Source of the DNA: Bacilli bacterium
Lineage (GTDB): Bacteria; Bacillota_I; Bacilli_A; RF39; UBA660
Direction of reading: 5' to 3'
DNA: 49,274 nt
NCBI GenBank assembly: GCA_022791775.1
Contig: JAAVZT010000017.1
Span: 1 to 49,274, forward strand
Shown: piece by piece, positions 44,384 through 49,274 of the stretch
Numbering within the stretch: the first letter of the stretch is position 1
Layout of the letters: every line of letters starts with the position of its first letter
The notes under the pieces: generated by a model
Told to the model about the DNA's origin: nothing
Seen by the model: the letters and a program-made list of their open reading frames with translations, nothing else
Database searches by the model: none
Made by a program: the position numbers and the translations under genes

Positions 44384-45086
44384 TTTTCCTTCTCCTTTTA
44401 TATTGTAATAATCTATCTTTTTCTTCTTTTGAAATTCGATTTGATTCTCTTATTTTAGAAATCGTTTTATTTATTGTAAAATCATTCATTTTAGCAGTCT
44501 TAATATATTCTTCTGTCTCTTTTGGATATTTTATATACATTTCAGCTAGCAACCAAGCCATGGCCATATTTACATAATAATGGTTACTTTTGATTCGATC
44601 TAATTGATTTTCTATTTTTTTTAAATACGTTGGTAAGAGATAGTAATCTAGTAAAAGAATTAAACCAACGCGGATCGTAAAGGGCTCTTTTTGATTTAAT
44701 AAAACTTGTATTCTGGGCCAATAATATTCTCTTTTTTTAGCGATTCTCTTAAATGAACTACAAACGCTATCGCAAATCGCCCAATTATCAATTTTGGGCA
44801 AAAACCTTTTAAAGTATGCCCAAAAGATTTCTTCTTCTAAAATAGTTTCCAAAACAAACCCTTCAATCAATATTTCTTCATAATAGTTATTTGGTGCTCT
44901 ATCCAAAAACGCTAAAACATCTGTTTTAGCAATTTCTTTGGCTATTTTACGGCAGATTGGCACACGTATTCCTAAAATTTCATATTTTGTTTCAGTTAAT
45001 CGTTTATGAAAATTACGATAAGAAACATCTTGTCGTTCTTTTAATTTTTTTTCATATTCCTTATAATGTTCTTCTTGCCATATCAT
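44361..45086 (-). CDS. AlkD-like DNA alkylation repair protein (HEAT-like glycosylase)
   Basis: AlkD-family proteins excise bulky or cationic alkylated bases (3-methyladenine, 7-methylguanine) using a HEAT-like helical fold. The 241-residue product shows ILGIRVPICRKIAKEI near 37-52, EILIEGFVLE near 71-80, and KIDNWAICDSVCSSF, with Asp100, Trp102 and Asp106 at the family's catalytic segment. The C-terminus is a row of helices ending in a basic tail. It is first in a two-gene operon with the cyclophilin. A promoter lies at 45114-45141. Confidence 0.88.
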   Translation of the reverse strand: MIWQEEHYKEYEKKLKERQDVSYRNFHKRLTETKYEILGIRVPICRKIAKEIAKTDVLAFLDRAPNNYYEEILIEGFVLETILEEEIFWAYFKRFLPKIDNWAICDSVCSSFKRIAKKREYYWPRIQVLLNQKEPFTIRVGLILLLDYYLLPTYLKKIENQLDRIKSNHYYVNMAMAWLLAEMYIKYPKETEEYIKTAKMNDFTINKTISKIRESNRISKEEKDRLLQYKRRRKNEEKNYN

Positions 45087-45113
45087 TTTATCTTTCCTTT
45101 AAAGTACAATATT

Positions 45114-45141
45114 AGTATATCAAATGAAAAGATAAATTCAA
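45114..45141 (-). promoter_or_regulatory. Promoter of the alkD-like/cyclophilin operon
   Basis: On the minus strand -35 TTGAAT (45136-45141), 16 bp and -10 TATACT (45114-45119). The start codon is about 28 bp downstream, after AAAGGAAAG. Confidence 0.65.
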
Positions 45142-45148
45142 TCTTTAA

Positions 45149-46021
45149 TTAAAGAAAACTCATCCAAATTAAGCAAATAACTCCTATTATTAAGGAAAGC
45201 ATTTTCTTCCAATTCATTTTATCTGTTTTACATATGACAGAAATTATGACAACAAAAAATAACTGTAGTTTCATAATTAACGTAATCATAATCGGAGTTT
45301 GATCCATATATGCTAACATATATAATATACTGGTAAAGGCATAAATGGATCCTAACAGGAAAATGTTTTTCCAAAAATACTTTTTTTGAGAAAGAGTCAT
45401 AGGAACTATTTTACGTTTTTCTTTTTGATAAAGCAAGAAAAAAACGGGAACAGCAATCAGATAATATACTAAATTTATTCCATATTCATTAGCTCCTTTA
45501 CTATTTGCTAATTTAATAAAATATGGTTCAGAAGCATAAAAAATCGTCGAAGTAATTAAGATACATATATTTTTTAAATCTATTTTTTTATTTATGACCT
45601 CTTCTTTTAAGCGATTTGTTTCATAAGTAAAAACACTTACGGCACAAAAAAAGATTCCAAATAAAACAAAAAACAAAAAATTTGGTTTAATATATCCTAA
45701 GCAAATATCACAAATTAAAATAATAAATAAACTTCCTGCATCGATTAAATTGGCTAACCCAAGAGGTAATGTTTGAATGGCTTTGACATAACAAAAATCT
45801 CCTCCTATAATAGCAAAAGCATAGAAAATTAAAACGATAAAAGATATCCAAGAAAGCTCAATTCCACCCAATAAAGAGAAAATGACAATCATAAACCCTG
45901 TAACGAGATTTGACCAAAATAAATATTCACTTTCATTAAATTTTAATAATATATTTTCTTCGATTGCATCTCCAATAGAATGCAGAACACTCCATAAAAA
46001 TGCTGATTTTGTTCCTTTCAT
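45149..46021 (-). CDS. DMT-superfamily (EamA-like) membrane transporter
   Basis: A 290-residue, ten-helix membrane protein with two pseudo-repeated five-helix halves. A hydrophilic linker near residues 138-150 (ETNRLKEEVINKKIDLKN) joins them. The GGDFCYVKAIQTLPLGLANLIDAGSLF segment matches the family's helix 3-4 region. Substrate unknown; relatives export amino acids or metabolites. Start at the ATG at 46021, six bases from TAGGTG; a GTG three codons earlier is less likely. It has its own promoter, divergent from the Y-family polymerase gene. Confidence 0.85.
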   Translation of the reverse strand: MKGTKSAFLWSVLHSIGDAIEENILLKFNESEYLFWSNLVTGFMIVIFSLLGGIELSWISFIVLIFYAFAIIGGDFCYVKAIQTLPLGLANLIDAGSLFIILICDICLGYIKPNFLFFVLFGIFFCAVSVFTYETNRLKEEVINKKIDLKNICILITSTIFYASEPYFIKLANSKGANEYGINLVYYLIAVPVFFLLYQKEKRKIVPMTLSQKKYFWKNIFLLGSIYAFTSILYMLAYMDQTPIMITLIMKLQLFFVVIISVICKTDKMNWKKMLSLIIGVICLIWMSFL

Positions 46022-46038
46022 ATGCTTCACCTATTTTT

Positions 46039-46067
46039 ATTATAATTTATTTTAGATTCCTTCGCAA
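46039..46067 (-). promoter_or_regulatory. Promoter of the DMT transporter gene
   Basis: On the minus strand -35 TTGCGA (46062-46067), 17 bp and -10 TATAAT (46039-46044) lie 18 bp from the start codon. Confidence 0.68.
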
Positions 46068-46092
46068 ATTAGAAAATACCAAATTCTGTCAA

Positions 46093-46121
46093 TTGTTTTT
46101 TGTTTCTTTTTTTGTTATAAT
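46093..46121 (+). promoter_or_regulatory. Promoter of the Y-family polymerase operon
   Basis: -35 TTGTTT (46093-46098), 17 bp and -10 TATAAT (46116-46121). The LexA box begins six bases after the -10, around the transcript start. Confidence 0.72.
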
Positions 46122-46126
46122 AAAAC

Positions 46127-46140
46127 AGAACATTTGTTCT
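46127..46140 (+). promoter_or_regulatory. LexA (SOS) box
   Basis: AGAACATTTGTTCT contains the Gram-positive LexA core GAAC-N4-GTTC as a near-perfect palindrome, placed at the start site of a DNA-damage polymerase gene. Confidence 0.88.
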
Positions 46141-46154
46141 TGCTGGAGGTGCTT

Positions 46155-47402
46155 ATGGAACGTCATATATTATGTATTGATTTAAAATCTTTTTTTGCTT
46201 CTTGTGAATGTATTGAACGAAATTTAGATCCTTTTTCGGTTCCTTTGGTTGTAGCTAATAAAAACCAAGGAAAAGGAGCAATTACGCTTGCTGTTACACC
46301 TTATTTAAAACGTCAAGGTATTAAAGGAAGAACTAGACTTTATGAAATTCCTAATCATATTTCTTATCAGATTGTTCCTCCACGCATGAATTTATATTTG
46401 AAAAAAAGCAGTGAGGTGATTGGAATATATCTTGATTTTGTAGCTTCTGAAGATTTACATGTTTATTCGATTGATGAATGTTTTTTAGATGTTACTGCTT
46501 ATTTAAAAATGTATCATATGACCGATGAAGCATTAGCAGAAGTTATTTTAAAAACCGTGGAAGAAAAAACAGGGTTGACAGCTAATTGTGGGATTGGACC
46601 GAATTTATTATTAGCAAAAGTTGCAATGGATTTAGAGGCAAAATGTTATAAAAATGGAATTGCAAAGTGGACGATGGATGATGTTCCCCAAAAATTATGG
46701 CCGCTCACTCCCCTTTCTAAAATGTGGGGAATTGGTCCTAGAATGGAACGAAACTTAGAACGTTTGGGAATTCATACAATTGGAGAGTTAGCTCATTTTA
46801 ATGTCCATTTGTTAAAAGATAAATTTGGAATTATAGGAGTTGAGTTGTGGAATCATGCCAATGGGCGGGATGAAGCTTTAATTCAAGAATTTCGAACTCC
46901 TCCCAAAGAAAAATCTTTTTCTCATAGTCAGGTATTGTTTCAAGATTATTATGGAGAAAATGGAAAAATGATTCTTCGTGAAATGGTAGAAGTGATTTGT
47001 ATGAAACTTCGAAAGTATCATATGGAAGGATTTGTAATTGGTCTTGGTATAAACTATTCTAAAACTGTAATGGGTGGATTTTATCATACTATGAAACTAG
47101 ACTCTCCTACTGATCAAGAACATGTTATTTTTAAAAGTTGCGAAATTTTATTTGATCGTTATTATGAAGAAATGCCCATTCGTAAAATTTCCATCTCGAT
47201 TGGCAAACTTCATCGTAAAACAGGAGTTCAATTATCTATTTTTGAAAACTTTGAAGAAAAACAAAAATTAGAAATGATTTCTGAAGCTTGTGACGAAATT
47301 AAATTAAAATTTGGGAAAAATAGTTTATTAAAAGCATCTAATTTGCTTCCAAATTCTACTGCACGAGAGCGAAATTTAAAAATAGGAGGACATCGAGCAT
47401 GA
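46155..47402 (+). CDS. Y-family (UvrX/YqjW-type) translesion DNA polymerase
   Basis: An error-prone polymerase that copies past lesions during the SOS response. The 415-residue product starts at the ATG at 46155 after a strong GGAGGTG. Catalytic motifs are CIDLKSFFASCE (first Asp) and YSIDECFLDVT (Asp-Glu). The palm and thumb are followed by the WGIGPRMERNLERLGIHTI helix-hairpin-helix and a little-finger domain. It resembles the UmuC-like UvrX/YqjW of Bacilli more than DinB. Its TGA overlaps the ATG of the YolD-like gene. A LexA box at the promoter points to damage induction. Confidence 0.94.
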   Translation: MERHILCIDLKSFFASCECIERNLDPFSVPLVVANKNQGKGAITLAVTPYLKRQGIKGRTRLYEIPNHISYQIVPPRMNLYLKKSSEVIGIYLDFVASEDLHVYSIDECFLDVTAYLKMYHMTDEALAEVILKTVEEKTGLTANCGIGPNLLLAKVAMDLEAKCYKNGIAKWTMDDVPQKLWPLTPLSKMWGIGPRMERNLERLGIHTIGELAHFNVHLLKDKFGIIGVELWNHANGRDEALIQEFRTPPKEKSFSHSQVLFQDYYGENGKMILREMVEVICMKLRKYHMEGFVIGLGINYSKTVMGGFYHTMKLDSPTDQEHVIFKSCEILFDRYYEEMPIRKISISIGKLHRKTGVQLSIFENFEEKQKLEMISEACDEIKLKFGKNSLLKASNLLPNSTARERNLKIGGHRA

Positions 47403-47719
47403 AAGATCGAGGAATGATTAAATGGCAACCATTTGATTCTGTTTTTTCTAGTAAAAAAATGATTCAAAATATTCTTATAGAAAAAAACAAGGTTATAAAG
47501 CCTTGTCTTTCTGAAGAACAAATGATGGAAATAGAAGCAAAATTATGGGAAGGATTTCATAATCAAGTTCCGATTTCGATTCGTTATTTTTTTCATAGTC
47601 AATATTTGGAGAAACAAAATGTTATGATCTCAGCAATTCAAGTCGCTCAAAAAAGAATGTTATTATCTGATCATTCACTTCTTTATTTTGATCAAATTAT
47701 TGATATTACTATGGCTTAA
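47399..47719 (+). CDS. YolD-like protein
   Basis: A 106-residue protein beginning MKDRGMIKWQPFDSVFS, the conserved RGMIKW-x-PF start of YolD-like proteins. The rest is helical, with a short SIRYFFHSQYLE strand region. These small proteins are commonly encoded beside UvrX/YqjW polymerases, as here, and are thought to modulate them like the UmuD side of the pair; the mechanism is not established. It overlaps the polymerase gene by 4 bp, with AGGAGG upstream, so it shares the SOS promoter. Its 3' end overlaps the convergent transporter gene by 4 bp. Confidence 0.9.
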   Translation: MKDRGMIKWQPFDSVFSSKKMIQNILIEKNKVIKPCLSEEQMMEIEAKLWEGFHNQVPISIRYFFHSQYLEKQNVMISAIQVAQKRMLLSDHSLLYFDQIIDITMA

Positions 47720-48864
47720 ACTTTTCCTTCATAGGAAATTTTTTTTATTAATTTTTGCTGATTCTTTTTTTGGATATATTCTTTTAATAGAGCATATAAG
47801 ATGGAAGATAAAGGTACGCTAATTAGCATTCCTAAAATTCCAAAGCAACTTCCTCCAATTGTTACTGCCATCATGGTCCAAATAGCTGGAAGTCCAACGG
47901 AATTTCCTACAACACGAGGATAGATTAAGTTTCCTTCTAATTGTTGCAAAATTAAGAAAAATATGAGAAACCAAATGGCGGAAGAAAAACTTGTAATGCT
48001 GATTAATATAAAGCCGATTATCATGGCAATAAAAGCTCCGAAAACAGGAATTAAAGCTGTTAAAGCTACTAATACCGAAATGGAAAGAGCATATGGAAAT
48101 TTAAAAAATTGCATTCCAATAAAACATAGCATTCCTAAAATACAAGCCTCTAAGCATTGTCCACTGATAAATTTACTAAATGTTCGATTGGCAAGAGCAG
48201 TGATTTTAAAGAAGCTTTGAACGTATTTTTCTTTCATAAAAGCTCGCAATAAAATTTTAAATTGCTTGGATAGTTTTTCTTTTTCTGCTAATACATAGAT
48301 GGCAAAGATAAAAGCAATTATAAAATTTGCTAAGCCACTAATAATCGAAACTACCACGTTAAATGAAGTGGTTAATATCCCTGTGCCAAATACTTCTAGC
48401 CAACTTTCAAATTGGGATTTAATTTTTTCTGGATTTAAATCAATTTTACTACTCCATTTTTCTATGGCTGGATAATTTGTGGCTAGTTCTTCCATTTCAT
48501 TTTCTAAATTAGTAATCATATTCGGAATTTCATTGACAAATGAAGTTATGGTTTTGCCTAAATCTGGTATGATTAAAGCTACCACAAAAAATAAAATACA
48601 CAATACAGCTAAAATAGCAGTTGTCAACGAAATTCCTCGTTTGAAATGTTGATTTTTTAATTTTAATTTTTTTTCAATCATATTCATGGGAACGTTTAAA
48701 ATAAATGCTATTCCAAGTCCAATCAAAAATGGGGAAAAAATCGATAATATTTTTATAAATATCATTAAAAATAAACTAAGATGACTTAATACAGCATATA
48801 ATCCAATTCCAAAAGCTACTAATACTAGTCCATTTAATAATTCTTGATTCATTTTTGGTTTCAT
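47716..48864 (-). CDS. AI-2E/PerM-family membrane protein
   Basis: A 382-residue protein with about eight transmembrane helices: two or three N-terminal, an amphipathic extracytoplasmic segment (about 115-175), then the C-terminal bundle. Family motifs are GLGIAFILNVPMNMIEKK, LIPVFGAFIAMIIGFI and GNSVGLPAIWTMMAVTIGGSCFGILGMLISVPLSSILYALLKE. Relatives are described as AI-2 exporters or ion antiporters, so the substrate is open. I start at the ATG at 48864, four bases from AAGGGAGA. An extended -10 lies about 25 bp upstream. Confidence 0.9.
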   Translation of the reverse strand: MKPKMNQELLNGLVLVAFGIGLYAVLSHLSLFLMIFIKILSIFSPFLIGLGIAFILNVPMNMIEKKLKLKNQHFKRGISLTTAILAVLCILFFVVALIIPDLGKTITSFVNEIPNMITNLENEMEELATNYPAIEKWSSKIDLNPEKIKSQFESWLEVFGTGILTTSFNVVVSIISGLANFIIAFIFAIYVLAEKEKLSKQFKILLRAFMKEKYVQSFFKITALANRTFSKFISGQCLEACILGMLCFIGMQFFKFPYALSISVLVALTALIPVFGAFIAMIIGFILISITSFSSAIWFLIFFLILQQLEGNLIYPRVVGNSVGLPAIWTMMAVTIGGSCFGILGMLISVPLSSILYALLKEYIQKKNQQKLIKKISYEGKV

Positions 48865-48887
48865 GATATCTCCCTTTTCTTGGGAAG

Positions 48888-48899
48888 TTATTATACCAT
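48888..48899 (-). promoter_or_regulatory. Extended -10 promoter of the PerM-like gene
   Basis: The minus strand reads TGGTATAAT (-10 TATAAT at 48890-48895 with an upstream TGn). No good -35 is seen 17 bp away. The region from here to 49170 is AT-rich spacer with nothing else I can support. Confidence 0.5.
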
Positions 48900-49169
48900 A
48901 TCTTGTCAAAAATAAAATATTTTTTGAATAAATCTTTTGTTCTTCTAAATTGTTATGGATTTAAATATTTTGTCATAAATAAATATTATATCCTCACATT
49001 TCTGATTTTTCTTAAACATTAATTCTTTTCATATATTCAAAATATTTTAAAATTATCTTTCTTTAATGTTATTTAATTAACTATTCTTTTTGATATCTTA
49101 GGACTTTTTTTATAATCATATGTACTAAATTTCATTCATAATATCATACATGTTTCGTAATTTTAGGCT

Positions 49170-49208
49170 TAATAAAACTCGAACTCATCATAAAATAAAA
49201 GTTCGAGT
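49170..49208 (-). terminator. Terminator after tRNA-Ala
   Basis: The perfect 9-bp stem ACTCGAACT/AGTTCGAGT (49177-49185 with 49200-49208) is followed on the minus strand by TTTTATT. Confidence 0.8.
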
Positions 49209-49219
49209 ATTAATCAATC

Positions 49220-49274
49220 TGGTGGAGAATAAGGGATTCGAACCCTTGACCCCCACGGTGCAAACGTGGTGCTC
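49220..49274 (-). tRNA. tRNA-Ala (anticodon TGC), 5' part beyond the window
   Basis: The minus strand shows the anticodon arm CCACG-TTTGCAC-CGTGG (anticodon TGC), the T-arm AAGGGTTCGAATCCCTT, the 3' acceptor strand ATTCTCC, discriminator A, and an encoded CCA at 49220-49222. The 5' acceptor strand and most of the D-arm lie outside the right edge. Confidence 0.9.

Noticed and set aside
1-49274. Insertion sequences, integrases or prophage genes
   Set aside because: No transposase, integrase, recombinase or phage structural gene was recognised, and no terminal inverted repeats with target duplications were seen.

Overview
The window is AT-rich (roughly a quarter G+C by eye) and looks chromosomal. 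It comes from a low-GC Gram-positive lineage, probably an uncultured gut-dwelling relative of Bacilli/Mollicutes. The evidence is strong sigma-A type promoters (TTGACA-17-TATAAT), purine-rich ribosome sites, a glutamate T-box, a Gram-positive LexA box, a SUF operon in Firmicute order, pyruvate formate-lyase, and very large surface proteins carrying cohesin, dockerin, M26-protease, NPCBM and F5/8C modules. TGA acts as a stop (pflB and the Y-family polymerase both end in TGA overlapping the next start), so the code is the standard bacterial one. The species was not identified.

Layout. 0-10 kb holds mostly housekeeping genes on the minus strand: a truncated exported protein, ftsA-ftsZ, a small membrane protein, the infC-rpmI-rplT operon with an attenuator-like leader and an apparent AUA start for infC, two unknown co-directional genes, and sufC-sufD-sufS-sufU without a sufB. 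A divergent promoter pair at 9.7-9.8 kb separates suf from a transglutaminase-like protein gene on the plus strand. 10.7-14.3 kb is a minus-strand operon (cell-wall amidase, glycosyltransferase, divergent 5'-3' exonuclease). 14.4-16.7 kb encodes an ABC-2 exporter (ATPase plus permease).

16.8-37.6 kb is an island of giant or exported proteins: a ~2,880-residue M26-like zinc protease that also carries a cohesin, a membrane hairpin and a dockerin; tRNA-Glu(CTC); a ~2,130-residue wall protein with NPCBM, a transglutaminase-like domain, two F5/8C domains and nine Ig-like repeats; and two paralogous signal-anchored proteins with formylglycine-enzyme/C-type-lectin-like C-termini, separated by a metallophosphoesterase. 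The last 60-90 bp of what looks like a third paralogue survive at 37.5-37.6 kb.

37.69-37.96 kb has no convincing gene but contains a promoter followed by a comparatively GC-rich sequence with nested complementary helices. It is the best candidate in the window for an unannotated structured RNA. 38.3-41.3 kb is pflB-pflA. 41.3-41.8 kb is a divergent XRE regulator/small-protein pair around a perfect palindrome. 41.8-43.75 kb is gltX with its T-box. 43.7-46.0 kb holds a lipoprotein cyclophilin, an AlkD-like glycosylase and a DMT transporter. 46.1-47.7 kb is an SOS-box-controlled Y-family polymerase with a YolD-like partner, then a PerM-type transporter and a truncated tRNA-Ala(TGC) at the right edge.

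Functional reading: the core genes (division, translation, Fe-S assembly, mixed-acid fermentation, DNA damage response) surround a surface-interaction locus suited to cutting, binding or cross-linking host glycoproteins. All family names come from motif recognition by eye; no database search was run.
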